NCBI GenBank assembly: GCA_964613745.1
Contig: CAZTJA010000008.1
Location: 1-64,000, forward strand
Direction of reading: 5' to 3'
Length of the DNA stretch: 64,000 nucleotides
From: CAZTJA01 sp964613745
GTDB lineage: Bacteria > Desulfobacterota > Desulfomonilia > Desulfomonilales > Desulfomonilaceae
Within the stretch, counting starts at the first letter, position 1; each line of letters starts with the position of its first letter. Below, piece after piece: positions 1 through 8,175 of this stretch. The position numbers and the translations under genes are program-made. The notes below the pieces were generated by a model, which worked only from the letters and a program-made list of their open reading frames with translations, was not told where the DNA came from and ran no database searches.

Positions 1-610
1 CAACGGTGCTGCCGGCAAATAGTGCCACAAGCGTACCTAACACGACCACCCAGATAGTTTCTGCCGCTAATTGGTCATTTTGTTTGAGCTGTTCCTCTCG
101 GATACCCCTTTCATTTTTCATAAAAGACTGAACTTGGCTGAAACTTTCCCCAAAGAGACTCCTCCCCTTGCCATCCTCAAGATCTACCGGCAAGACCTCG
201 GATTCAGATCGTCTTTGGTTGTTTTGAACCGCCGTCATCTGAGGAATAGCTGCGCTATTTATCCAAATCTGAATCCGTCTCTCGATATCATTCAGGATTC
301 GGAGTTGTGCAGGGTTATTCGAAACTTCATTTTTCAGATCGTCGATTTCCTGCTTATGCTGCTCCCTAACTTTTTCGAATCGCCGCCCAAAATCATCAGC
401 CGGATTCAAGAGAACAGCCCGTTTCGTGTTCTGTAATTCCACGGTAAGAGTCTCGATTCGGCCGGCCGCATCAATGTTTCGGTTCGTATTTTCTATGATA
501 TTCTGAGCTTTGATGAGGGAATTGGTGCTCTTGTAAATTATTGCCGCATTAAAAACCATTAATGCGAAAACGATTAAGTATCCCAGAAATAGTTGCGTTC
601 GCAGTTTCAT
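1..610 (-). CDS. Membrane sensor protein, N-terminal part (cut by window edge)
   Basis: Reading the minus strand from ATG at 610 gives about 203 codons with no stop, running off the left edge. The start MKLRTQLFLGYLIVFALMVF is a signal-anchor/first membrane helix. About 150 mostly helical, charged residues follow (NTNRNIDAAGRIETL, then KVREQHKQEIDDLKNEV), and a second hydrophobic helix (TIWVVVLGTLVALFAG) lies at the window edge. This two-helix layout around a periplasmic helical bundle is typical of CHASE3 or four-helix-bundle sensor domains in histidine kinases and chemoreceptors. The output domain is outside the window, so kinase versus chemoreceptor cannot be decided. The coding frame is clean throughout. 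Confidence 0.75.
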   Translation of the reverse strand, partial: MKLRTQLFLGYLIVFALMVFNAAIIYKSTNSLIKAQNIIENTNRNIDAAGRIETLTVELQNTKRAVLLNPADDFGRRFEKVREQHKQEIDDLKNEVSNNPAQLRILNDIERRIQIWINSAAIPQMTAVQNNQRRSESEVLPVDLEDGKGRSLFGESFSQVQSFMKNERGIREEQLKQNDQLAAETIWVVVLGTLVALFAGSTV

Positions 611-1243
611 AATTCTCCGCCTATTCGATGAAGGAATTTCGGCAGCTAATGACGTATGCTGTATTTAGAAAAAGCGATTGTTGGTCCGTGTAAAACCGGG
701 TGACGAAATTATCTCGAACTAGAGCATACCCTGCGGAACGTCAGGTGCAGAGCGTTCTTGCAATCACAATTCAGCTAAGTTTATCAATGTGGAAATTCAA
801 TAATGAGTCTCTCAACAGAATATTAAAGCTATTTTTCACAATTTTTGCCTTAACAGTCAAGGAATTTATCCGGTATCCATGCGTAAGACGGGCATAAAAG
901 GATCCAAGCACATGTCGGGTCGGGCATTTTTGTACTAATGGGTTGGTATGTCCAGCCATTCGACAAAATGGGTCGGTAAATTTCTAAATCAAAACACTCA
1001 GGCGAATTAGATCAATCCGGTGAGATTTAAACTTCTTTCCGCAACTTAATGTGGATCAGAGTTCTGTCACCATAGAGCTGCACTTTACGCTTATGGCAGT
1101 ACGCAATATAATGGACGAATGGTAGCTTGATGAACCGTAATTGGGTTTTCCGGATAGTGCACGGCAATTGAAAACGATCCATGGATTATTAAAGCAAATT
1201 TATTTCCCATTCGAGACCGACCACAATTGATAAAGGAGAAGCC
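611..1243. other. Intergenic region, no gene recognised
   Basis: This 633-bp gap separates the divergent sensor gene and di-heme protein gene. Short open frames of about 60 codons on both strands have no recognisable product and no good ribosome binding site. I saw no tRNA, long inverted repeat or convincing promoter. It probably holds the promoters of both flanking genes; the only clear signal is the AAAGGAG ribosome binding site just before 1244. Confidence 0.4.
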
Positions 1244-2902
1244 ATGCCCCGCTGTTTAGTAAAGTCGTTATTGGGAATCGTCCTTGTCATCACATTTATC
1301 TTGGCAATGACCGGGGACACGCAAGCCCAACAGAAAAACCCGCTTAATGTTGGAAACCCCAACCTGCCCCCTGAAGCAAAACCAGGTGCCACCACTGCTC
1401 CCGTAGATCCCAAGACGGGAATTGTAGTCGCTCCCAAAGACAAGAGTCCGGGAAGCTCAGTTCACGTACCTCATGACGCTGTCTTGGAAGCTCAAGTACC
1501 GAGATCTTTGCCGATCACCCGTGCCGAACAGCGTAAAAACCCTGGGGACGATCCGGCAAAATTCGCTCCAACGAATGTACCGTTATCCTCTGAGGCTTTG
1601 GCGGATCAACCCGACGAAGGCAGAATGCTGGGCTTCGATTTTTATCGAGATCCCCTAAATTCTCCTAAGCCAATGATGTCGTTCGAGAATATCATGGAGC
1701 AGGACAGAGCGGAGAGACCCAAGATAACGGCCAATCAGCAGAAGTTGCTGGAACGGCGCTATAACTTAGTTCCAAATCTTTCCAAAGACGTTTTCATGTT
1801 TAGGGGAAAACCCGTTCCGGTAGGTCCTACAGCCAAACTGGCCAATGGTTTAACGTGGGAAAAATTGGCTGAAATGAATCCTGATGATATTCGTTCAAAA
1901 AACCTCTTTCCCTATCCTCCACTGCCGCACCCAAAGCAGAAAACAGGCGGACAAGTATTTCCCCTGATCCAAATCCAGATGTTCCCACGGCTGGAACGTT
2001 TTGACGTGGATTTCGATATTCCGGATGCTTTCCTTCCGGAATTTCCGCCTGCCATTTTTCTTAGCAATAGACCGGAGCTGGGGGACGTTTCCCGGGGAGA
2101 AGTGGTATCCATTAACAATTATTATCGCCTATTCAAGGATCTTCTTACCCCGGTGCAACTGGATGGCTTGCGTATGCTGTTGACCCCGTTTCCGCAGGAA
2201 GAATTCAATCCCACTGACGATAGAAAGACTCTCCACCCGTCCTTGGGTGTAACATGTCTGGATTGCCACGTGAATGGCCATACCACCGGGCAATTCCATC
2301 TTAATCCCGATACTCGTCCGGAAGAAAGGCGTTTTAGGCTCGACACAACAAGTTTGAGAGGTCTTTTTAACCAGCAGATCCATGGTTCAAAACGAAGCCT
2401 ACGATCTGTCGAGGACTTCACCGAATTTGAGTTCCGGACAGCTTATTTCAATGGCGATCCAATTCATTCAATGAAAAAGGGATTTACGATAATACCTCGG
2501 GTTCAAGTAGCCCATATGGCACAAATGCAAAACATGTTTGATTTTCCACCGGCCCCTAAATTGGATCCTTCCGGAAGGCTTATTCCTACGTTGGCAACCA
2601 AAGCAGAGTTGGACGGAGAAAAGATTTTTTTTGAGAAGGGAAAATGTGCATCTTGTCACGTTCCCCCGGCCTTTATGAATCACCAGATGAACGATCTTCG
2701 CCTTGAAAAGTTTACCCGAGAACCGGGAGACGGATCCATTAAGACTTTTACTTTGCGAGGCATTAAGGAAAGTCCCCCATACTTGCATGATGGACGATGC
2801 TTAACTCTCGACGATACAGTGGAATTTTTCAATTTGGTCCTGGGCTTGAAGCTTACAAAACAAGAAAAGGCTAATCTCGTTGCATACATGTATCAATTGT
2901 AA
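1244..2902 (+). CDS. Exported di-heme c-type cytochrome, cytochrome c peroxidase-like
   Basis: The 552-residue product starts with a signal peptide (hydrophobic LLGIVLVITFILAM, then a DTQAQQ cleavage region) and should be periplasmic. Two CXXCH haem c sites are visible: CLDCH at residues 338-342 and CASCH at 468-472. The C-terminal stretch TLRGIKESPPYLHDGR followed by TLDDTVEFFN matches the end of bacterial di-haem peroxidases (typically LRN..PYMHDGR..TLEE.V.FYN). At 552 residues it is longer than classic peroxidases (about 330), with a roughly 240-residue Pro-rich N-terminal region I cannot assign. Peroxidase activity is not proven: it may be an electron-transfer or oxidase member of the superfamily. 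An AAAGGAG site lies 6 bases before the ATG. It looks monocistronic, with a hairpin terminator after it. Confidence 0.75.
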   Translation: MPRCLVKSLLGIVLVITFILAMTGDTQAQQKNPLNVGNPNLPPEAKPGATTAPVDPKTGIVVAPKDKSPGSSVHVPHDAVLEAQVPRSLPITRAEQRKNPGDDPAKFAPTNVPLSSEALADQPDEGRMLGFDFYRDPLNSPKPMMSFENIMEQDRAERPKITANQQKLLERRYNLVPNLSKDVFMFRGKPVPVGPTAKLANGLTWEKLAEMNPDDIRSKNLFPYPPLPHPKQKTGGQVFPLIQIQMFPRLERFDVDFDIPDAFLPEFPPAIFLSNRPELGDVSRGEVVSINNYYRLFKDLLTPVQLDGLRMLLTPFPQEEFNPTDDRKTLHPSLGVTCLDCHVNGHTTGQFHLNPDTRPEERRFRLDTTSLRGLFNQQIHGSKRSLRSVEDFTEFEFRTAYFNGDPIHSMKKGFTIIPRVQVAHMAQMQNMFDFPPAPKLDPSGRLIPTLATKAELDGEKIFFEKGKCASCHVPPAFMNHQMNDLRLEKFTREPGDGSIKTFTLRGIKESPPYLHDGRCLTLDDTVEFFNLVLGLKLTKQEKANLVAYMYQL

Positions 2903-2918
2903 GATTTGACTTTAAAGG

Positions 2919-2947
2919 CAGTGAGGCGGATCTGGTTCGCCTCACTG
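2919..2947. terminator. Hairpin between convergent genes
   Basis: CAGTGAGGCG at 2919-2928 pairs perfectly with CGCCTCACTG at 2938-2947 around a 9-base loop. It sits between the end of the di-heme protein gene (2902) and the end of the convergent kinase-like gene (2993), so it may serve both strands. No strong T-run follows on either side, so termination is inferred from position and stem quality. Confidence 0.55.
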
Positions 2948-2992
2948 TAAATGCATGCATAAATTTCGATTACTTAACCATTGTGTGAATAG

Positions 2993-3832
2993 CTATCCGG
3001 CGGTTACCGAGAGAACAGACAATTCGTTTGAAACCGACCTCACTCCTTCTACCTTGCTTACGATTTCCAGCACTTTCGCCTTGCTCGCAGGATAGTGCAC
3101 AAATCCCGTTAATGTAACTCGGCCGTCTGCTTCAACCTCGATCTTTAGAGAAGAACCGTAGGTGAACGACAATGCGGATTCGTCTCCAGGAAGACCCTCT
3201 TCCAATGCCGCGTCTATCCTTCGCTCCAAGGCCATTTTTTCGATGGACTGCATGGAATCCAAGTAGCAATGTTTGAATTCTTCCGATTGCATGCCTCGAA
3301 AAATCATCTCAACGGCCATTTCAGTGTCAATTTTGTCCGTATTTATGACAACGTCATATAATTCGGCATTATTCCAGTCCAATTCAAATGCGTATTTTAA
3401 GAACAGGGCTCGATCATGATCACTCTTGTCAATTGTTTGAGCAGCCATTTCTTGGGAAAAACCTCGCTGGATGAGATTTTTGATTCTCGTGGGTTGCGAT
3501 GCGGTTACCATTATATTGAAAGCACAATGATAAGGCTTCAACAATACCTGACTTCCCCTGCCTACGAAAAGGACGTTTCCGCGTTTGGCCATCTCATAAA
3601 TCACGGAAGCTAATCGGTGAAGTCCGACTTTGGGTTTTTCTGAAAAGATTCGCTGAATTATTGAAGGGTATTTATGGTCAAGATCCTCAACACTGCCGAG
3701 AAGGCCCATTTCTTCGGCCTTCTTGTTGATGGCTTCGTTATCATAATAAGTGAACCCCAACTTGTCGGCCAGCATTTGGGCTATTCTTGTTCCATTGGCT
3801 CCTAACTTCCTCGTTATCGTGATGAACTGCAC
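2993..3832 (-). CDS. Cytidylate kinase-like protein with C-terminal BON domain
   Basis: The N-terminal part begins FITITRKLGANGTRIAQMLADKL, the pattern of the cytidylate-kinase-like (AAK6) family, in which the P-loop is less canonical than in true CMP kinases. GNVLFVGRGSQVLL corresponds to the family's GRG/GRC segment. The last 60 or so residues (IEVEADGRVTLTGFV, then SKVEGVRSVSNEL) form a BON domain, a fold usually linked to membranes or small ligands. The open frame extends upstream to a TTG at 3877, but I chose GTG at 3832 because GAGG lies 6 bases before it and the family normally starts right at this beta strand; the product is then 279 residues. The true substrate is unknown. Nothing adjacent suggests an operon. 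Confidence 0.7.
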   Translation of the reverse strand: MQFITITRKLGANGTRIAQMLADKLGFTYYDNEAINKKAEEMGLLGSVEDLDHKYPSIIQRIFSEKPKVGLHRLASVIYEMAKRGNVLFVGRGSQVLLKPYHCAFNIMVTASQPTRIKNLIQRGFSQEMAAQTIDKSDHDRALFLKYAFELDWNNAELYDVVINTDKIDTEMAVEMIFRGMQSEEFKHCYLDSMQSIEKMALERRIDAALEEGLPGDESALSFTYGSSLKIEVEADGRVTLTGFVHYPASKAKVLEIVSKVEGVRSVSNELSVLSVTAG

Positions 3833-3985
3833 CTGAGACCTCGCGAATGTAATCTGATTAATGCGGAAGATTTCCAACTATATCTCAGTTCACCACTTTG
3901 CACTACAGTCCTAAACCAAAATTACGGAACAAAAAGCGGCTCACAGGATGTCTCATAAGCTAATAGTTTTTACGAGGAGAGGATT

Positions 3986-4363
3986 ATGGGATCGGAACAA
4001 AAAATTGATCAGAAACTTAAAATTTCCAGGACGTTTGATCCGGTTACACTAGCGGGAGGATACACCACAATATATTTCATTCCAGTGGAATTTAACCAAG
4101 AATTGAATGAAAAATGGGTTGTGAAGCTCAAGAAAAAATATGATGAGCTGTCCCAGGGTAAGACTGAGAGCATAGTATTTCAACCTGTGGGAGGTTCGCC
4201 CTTGCTGGATTGGGCGAACGAAAACGTGGATGCTCAGAAACTCCTTTTTATTATGCTCAACAAGAAAACCGGTCCCGAAGGCACACATGTCGAACCTGAA
4301 CCTGAAAAAGCCCTAAACTGGCTGACGGAATCAGTCAATTTTGCCAACGAAGCCGACAATTAA
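3986..4363 (+). CDS. Hypothetical protein, 125 residues
   Basis: The frame has a clear GAGGAG site upstream and an ATG start. The product is soluble and charged, without signal peptide, membrane helix or Cys motif. Visible segments include GGYTTIYFIPVEF and ESIVFQPVGGSPLLDWANEN, followed by an acidic Pro/Glu stretch. I do not recognise the family. It stands alone between a divergent kinase-like gene and a convergent DUF1622 gene. Confidence 0.6.
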   Translation: MGSEQKIDQKLKISRTFDPVTLAGGYTTIYFIPVEFNQELNEKWVVKLKKKYDELSQGKTESIVFQPVGGSPLLDWANENVDAQKLLFIMLNKKTGPEGTHVEPEPEKALNWLTESVNFANEADN

Positions 4364-4418
4364 TGGATGGGAGCTATAGAGAGAAAAGTTCGGCGGATAT
4401 CAGTTCGGTTCCATTAAA

Positions 4419-4733
4419 TTACGCTGATTCTCTCAGAGTCTTTGATGCTATTCTTTGCTCGGTGAGAAATACTTTTTTCAGGATTGTCCTGAGTGTAAAG
4501 ACGGCAACAAAAATAAATATTTGATTCCATGTCATAAGTTGGATGAACTTGAGAAAAGTCGCCACCGTTTTGATGGTTAACCCCGTAAGTGCGCCTTTCG
4601 CAACCGTGTACTGTACCGGCACCGGATTTCGAAATAATCCGATTTGCACCACACCCAGAAGACAATACCCGAATATTACAATTGCACTCACCATTTCCAA
4701 TATCAGAACAGTGTAACCTACTATGACCATCAT
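4419..4733 (-). CDS. Small membrane protein, diverged DUF1622 paralogue
   Basis: The 104-residue product has hydrophobic segments near residues 3-30, 45-60 and 70-85. The stretch TWNQIFIFVAVFTLRTILKKVF lines up with TWNEIGLLAAIVVLRTVLNYF of the DUF1622 protein encoded just upstream, so the two look like tandem paralogues with the second diverged. Its ATG overlaps the upstream stop by 4 bp, which suggests translational coupling and a hetero-oligomer. DUF1622 proteins are inner-membrane proteins of unknown function. Family membership here is inferred from this alignment and position. Confidence 0.6.
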   Translation of the reverse strand: MMVIVGYTVLILEMVSAIVIFGYCLLGVVQIGLFRNPVPVQYTVAKGALTGLTIKTVATFLKFIQLMTWNQIFIFVAVFTLRTILKKVFLTEQRIASKTLRESA

Positions 4734-5086
4734 GCGAGATCAGTTGCCTTCTTCCGGATAGCTGCTTTATCAATTTCTTGCTGAAGGAAATAGTTGAGCA
4801 CGGTTCTCAAAACGACAATTGCCGCAAGCAGTCCGATCTCGTTCCAAGTTGGTGCCACTGCGGTCCTCAGGATATCCGCGGCAAGCTCGAATTCCAAGCC
4901 TAGAGCCAGCCATCGCCCTAGTCCTAATCGGATATCCTCTGTGGCTGATTCCAGCGCTCTTCTGTTTGCGAAAAGAGCAAGCGCTCGTATTGTGGCCTGG
5001 ATCGCAGCAAGACCGATGATTATAGCGGCGGCAGTTTCGATTCCTGCAGCGAGGTAAACGGTAAGTTCCTTAAAGATCTCCAGCAT
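4730..5086 (-). CDS. DUF1622 family inner-membrane protein
   Basis: This 118-residue protein carries the DUF1622 hallmark: a first helix (LAAGIETAAAIIIGLAAIQA), the strongly conserved RLGLGRWLALGLEFELAADI segment, then a Thr-Trp-Asn motif leading into the last helix (LLAAIVVLRTVLNYF). The family length is about 110-130, so it is complete. It lies 36 bp after the amidohydrolase gene on the same strand and overlaps the next paralogue by 4 bp, so it probably belongs to the same operon. The function of the family is unknown. Confidence 0.8.
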   Translation of the reverse strand: MLEIFKELTVYLAAGIETAAAIIIGLAAIQATIRALALFANRRALESATEDIRLGLGRWLALGLEFELAADILRTAVAPTWNEIGLLAAIVVLRTVLNYFLQQEIDKAAIRKKATDLA

Positions 5087-5122
5087 TGTCGAGATCCTAT
5101 TCGTTGAGAACGATGTCTACAA

Positions 5123-5986
5123 TCAATTTTGACATATGCCGAAAAGCCTGGAGGCATTCCCCCAGAACACAAGATCTTTCTCTTCTTGATTGAGCCCTGC
5201 GTTGGTAAGCAGAGTTTCAATCAGCATCAACTCTTTACGATGATCGAACCATGGCCAGTCCGTTCCAAAGAGAATCTTTTCAGGTCCGTGATCGAGCACC
5301 AATCGAATAAACTCTTCTTGTCTCAAGACATGAGCCGCATTCGAGGTATCAAGATAGAAATTTGGACGACGTACCAGATGCCTTCTTATATGATCGATTT
5401 CTGCACAGAGCCCACCCATATGTGCTGCAACGAAATCTATTCCTTCGTAATCGGCTACGATCCGGGCCAGGGTTTCGGGTCTTGTCAGAAAACGCGGGTC
5501 CGCTCCAAAATGCATATCCGCCTTAATGAAGGTATCCATTACGACAACCGGACGAATCGCAATTGAAGATGAAATTCTTTCAATCATGGAAAACATGTTT
5601 TTGGTTGCGACTGATGAAAGCTCAAATTTTTGCGAAAAGCTGCACATTTTAAATCCGGCTATGTCTTTTTCAAGAACGAAGGATATCTCATCTTCCAAGT
5701 TTTCCATGTCCGGATGCAAAGTTGCCAATGTATGCAGTTGGGAATAATCTTGGGCCATTTTCATGTGTCGAAGATTCTCTTTGTGTACTTTGTCCGGATT
5801 TGCCGTAGGCAACAATAGACATGCTTCTACATTCGCTTCGGCACAGCAGTTCACCAACGACTTCGGCGTTACTCGTGCTGAAACTCCCGTAACACAAAGA
5901 CTCAATTCCGCCACCATATCCATTCTACTTTTCACATTTTCAACCGTGCGAGGACTAAACATGTGGCAATGGGAATCAATGATCAT
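5123..5986 (-). CDS. Amidohydrolase-family TIM-barrel hydrolase
   Basis: The 287-residue product begins MIIDSHCHMF, placing the metal-binding HxH (His6, His8) at the first strand as in the amidohydrolase_2 family. Later strands carry IDFVAAHMGG (metal or catalytic His) and ILFGTDWPWF (the Asp that activates water, in the FGTDWP signature). This family includes decarboxylases and lactonases, and the substrate cannot be read from sequence. The frame extends 12 codons further upstream, but I chose ATG at 5986 because it forms a 4-bp ATGA overlap with the upstream stop and puts HxH at the usual position. It lies in a run with the DUF362, Cys-rich and DUF1622 genes. Confidence 0.8.
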   Translation of the reverse strand: MIIDSHCHMFSPRTVENVKSRMDMVAELSLCVTGVSARVTPKSLVNCCAEANVEACLLLPTANPDKVHKENLRHMKMAQDYSQLHTLATLHPDMENLEDEISFVLEKDIAGFKMCSFSQKFELSSVATKNMFSMIERISSSIAIRPVVVMDTFIKADMHFGADPRFLTRPETLARIVADYEGIDFVAAHMGGLCAEIDHIRRHLVRRPNFYLDTSNAAHVLRQEEFIRLVLDHGPEKILFGTDWPWFDHRKELMLIETLLTNAGLNQEEKDLVFWGNASRLFGICQN

Positions 5987-6438
5987 TCCCCTTGAGCCTC
6001 CTCCAGCATGAATCTGTTGCATTGTTCCCTAAATTCCAACACAATTTCTCGAACCGGTTTTCCTGTTTCTTTGGATTGTTTACCCATCATTTCCCAGAAT
6101 CTTTCCAAAAGAGGAAAAGTATCTGAAGTGAAATTTATAGAAAGTGTGCTGCCGCATCTGCAATTGCGATACTGCATCGTCCTTAACACGTCCATTGAAT
6201 CGGTGTATGGCTCCAGACCGTGTGCAACGGGTGATGTGCGGTTAATATAGTCCGGAAAACTCTTGTACACATTTCCGCATGTACGACAGGTCTTGGGAAA
6301 TAATCCCGAATCCTGACCAATTTCAGCAAAAGCCTTTATGAACTCCAAATATTTCTCGTTATAGCCGTCTTCTCTGTGCTTCATTTTCTCTTCCGGTTCA
6401 TATTGTTGGCATGGAATGATCTCCATGGCGGTATTCAT
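5983..6438 (-). CDS. Hypothetical protein with two-pair Cys (zinc-ribbon-like) motif
   Basis: The 151-residue soluble product has CRTCGN near residue 50 and a second pair, NCRCG, near residue 95, spaced like a zinc ribbon or rubredoxin-type knuckle. The rest is largely helical and charged (KQSKETGKPVREIVLEFREQC). I do not recognise a named family. It sits between the DUF362 gene (12-bp gap) and the amidohydrolase (4-bp overlap), so it is almost certainly co-transcribed and may be a specificity or metal-carrying partner. A second in-frame ATG four codons in is an alternative start. Confidence 0.55.
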   Translation of the reverse strand: MNTAMEIIPCQQYEPEEKMKHREDGYNEKYLEFIKAFAEIGQDSGLFPKTCRTCGNVYKSFPDYINRTSPVAHGLEPYTDSMDVLRTMQYRNCRCGSTLSINFTSDTFPLLERFWEMMGKQSKETGKPVREIVLEFREQCNRFMLEEAQGE

Positions 6439-6450
6439 TTTTCGATCACA

Positions 6451-7878
6451 TCAAAATCCTACATGGTTTCTAAATCTGGCTAATCGCATTTTCCAATATG
6501 CGAGGTTTATCGGAATAAGATTTCTCCTGTCAAAATTCACATTAGGAATTTTTCCAAGATGAGCAAGATATGTTATGTGCGAAGCCACGGAAACAGGACA
6601 CCCTTTGACATGAAGGTAGCGTTTACTTCCATTTTTCAGACAATCAAAAATTGAGACGGCCATCTTCATGATCATATCGTTTGACACAGGTTCCGCGGTA
6701 CTGGGATCAACATAGCTCGATTCAATTTTAACCTTTTCTCCGTCTATGTAGCCTTCCCATTTCGTGCAATCTCCGACAAAAAGCACTTTTTCATCCGGAG
6801 CCAAATCAATCGGGCCATCCAATTCGCCCACGACGTAACGAACTTTTCTCATAAAATCATCTACGGTCGGGTAATACATTCTGAAGATGTGCATCGATTC
6901 TTGCAAAGCACCGGGGCACCCACCCCAACAGTAATTCTTGGAATGGGCTTCGGGGAATTGCCCCACAACACAATTCAATTTGCTGGTTTCGGAATTAAAG
7001 TAATTATCTATTCTCTCTATACAGAATTCGAAATTCCTACATTTTGCGATCAGTTCGTCTAAGGGAAAATCACCGGTAATGTCAATATCCTCCAGATCCA
7101 AAGGACCAAATCCCCTTTCGGATGATAACTTGAGATGATCAACAGACCATGGGTCAAGGCCTACGGCCTTACACCCCACCGCATCTACGGCACACGGATT
7201 AGTGCCCATAAAGACAGCGCCCATGTCAAAAGGCGTCGGTGTGAGCATCATTTTTTGTCCGGCTGTTATTGCATCAATGGCTATAAATCCCGGGCGTATC
7301 ACTTCCTGCAAATCAGCAATCTTATGCTCGAGAAAACTGTTGTGATCAAGCAGCCTGTAGCTGTCGTCTTGAAGTCCGATGAAATTTTTCTGGCCCAGGG
7401 TGATCTTGGTCCAGGGATGTGCCTTGAACTTGGGTAAGTTGATCAAAAAATCACAATTTGCAACCGGTTCCGGAACGAATACTTTCTCTCTTAATCGCGA
7501 TGGATTTTTTAACGGCACGCCGACATTTCGGCATTCATCAAAGTAATAGGCTTTTAGCCGGTATTTCGCAATAAGTTCGTCGTAACCGGCATTCTTGAAG
7601 CAAAACCGCGTGGGGACCGTAATGCCGGAACGTTCGCCAATGGAAAGTTCTCTTAAATTCTCTGAAACGGTATTTGTTGCTATAACCGCCCCTTCTAAAA
7701 ACTCTTTTCTAGTATAAGAATGTGGAAAAAGTTCCGGATGCGCTATTACGCAGTTCGGTTTCAACATGGTCCTGCCGTAAGGGTGAACGCCAAGCTCCTC
7801 CATACCCTCTAAGAGCAATCGTGCAATCCCCTGAGGATCATAATGATCGCACCGACGTATAATCACTTTCGGGCGCAT
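6451..7878 (-). CDS. DUF362 family protein with Cys-rich C-terminal region
   Basis: The product (475 residues) starts MRPKVIIRRCDHYDP and has the DUF362 core: TMLKPNCV, a lysine-rich INLPKFKAHPWTKITLGQKNFIG segment and a FMGTNPCAVDAVGCKAVGLDP segment. Unlike the two other DUF362 proteins here it has no ferredoxin domain, but a C-terminal extension has conserved-looking Cys: CWGGC (317 and 321), GDC (371) and KGCPV (427), which could hold a metal or Fe-S cluster. DUF362 proteins are thought to be iron-sulfur or redox-related, with no settled function. I chose the ATG at 7878 over a GTG five codons upstream because GAGGAGAGGG, an ideal ribosome site, lies directly before it. It is first in a run ending in DUF1622. 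Confidence 0.75.
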   Translation of the reverse strand: MRPKVIIRRCDHYDPQGIARLLLEGMEELGVHPYGRTMLKPNCVIAHPELFPHSYTRKEFLEGAVIATNTVSENLRELSIGERSGITVPTRFCFKNAGYDELIAKYRLKAYYFDECRNVGVPLKNPSRLREKVFVPEPVANCDFLINLPKFKAHPWTKITLGQKNFIGLQDDSYRLLDHNSFLEHKIADLQEVIRPGFIAIDAITAGQKMMLTPTPFDMGAVFMGTNPCAVDAVGCKAVGLDPWSVDHLKLSSERGFGPLDLEDIDITGDFPLDELIAKCRNFEFCIERIDNYFNSETSKLNCVVGQFPEAHSKNYCWGGCPGALQESMHIFRMYYPTVDDFMRKVRYVVGELDGPIDLAPDEKVLFVGDCTKWEGYIDGEKVKIESSYVDPSTAEPVSNDMIMKMAVSIFDCLKNGSKRYLHVKGCPVSVASHITYLAHLGKIPNVNFDRRNLIPINLAYWKMRLARFRNHVGF

Positions 7879-7976
7879 GTTCCCTCTCCTCACAATGTGC
7901 TGAATACTTCCAATCTATTAGGGAATGCGGAACAACGCAATTGATTTGCTCGACTGAGCTCAAAGATTGGTCAAAC

Positions 7977-8005
7977 TTGACGGTTGACTCCGGGACGGTT
8001 ATTTT
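7977..8005 (+). promoter_or_regulatory. Candidate sigma70-type promoter for the radical SAM gene
   Basis: TTGACG at 7977-7982 is followed after 17 bases by TATTTT at 8000-8005. It lies in the 297-bp divergent gap and would leave a leader of about 165 bases before 8176. No other function for the gap is evident. Confidence 0.4.
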
Positions 8006-8175
8006 AGATGACGTTGTTCTATTCGGATCAGAAACATGAACCAGAGTAAAACATAAGTATAAGAGTACAAATTCGTTGTTTCCGCAGGGGTTCAGATGCA
8101 GCCGTTCTTCAGATGAACTGAACCACACGTGCCGGGACATTTTACAGTTTCCCCTTTTATAGTTAGGTAATTATC

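Noticed and set aside
71..436. 121-codon plus-strand open frame
   Set aside because: It is antisense to the clean minus-strand sensor frame 1-610, which has a signal anchor and two membrane helices; the plus-strand frame has no recognisable product.
700..959. Small frames on both strands in the 611-1243 gap
   Set aside because: No ribosome site, no domain, and each overlaps a competing frame on the other strand.
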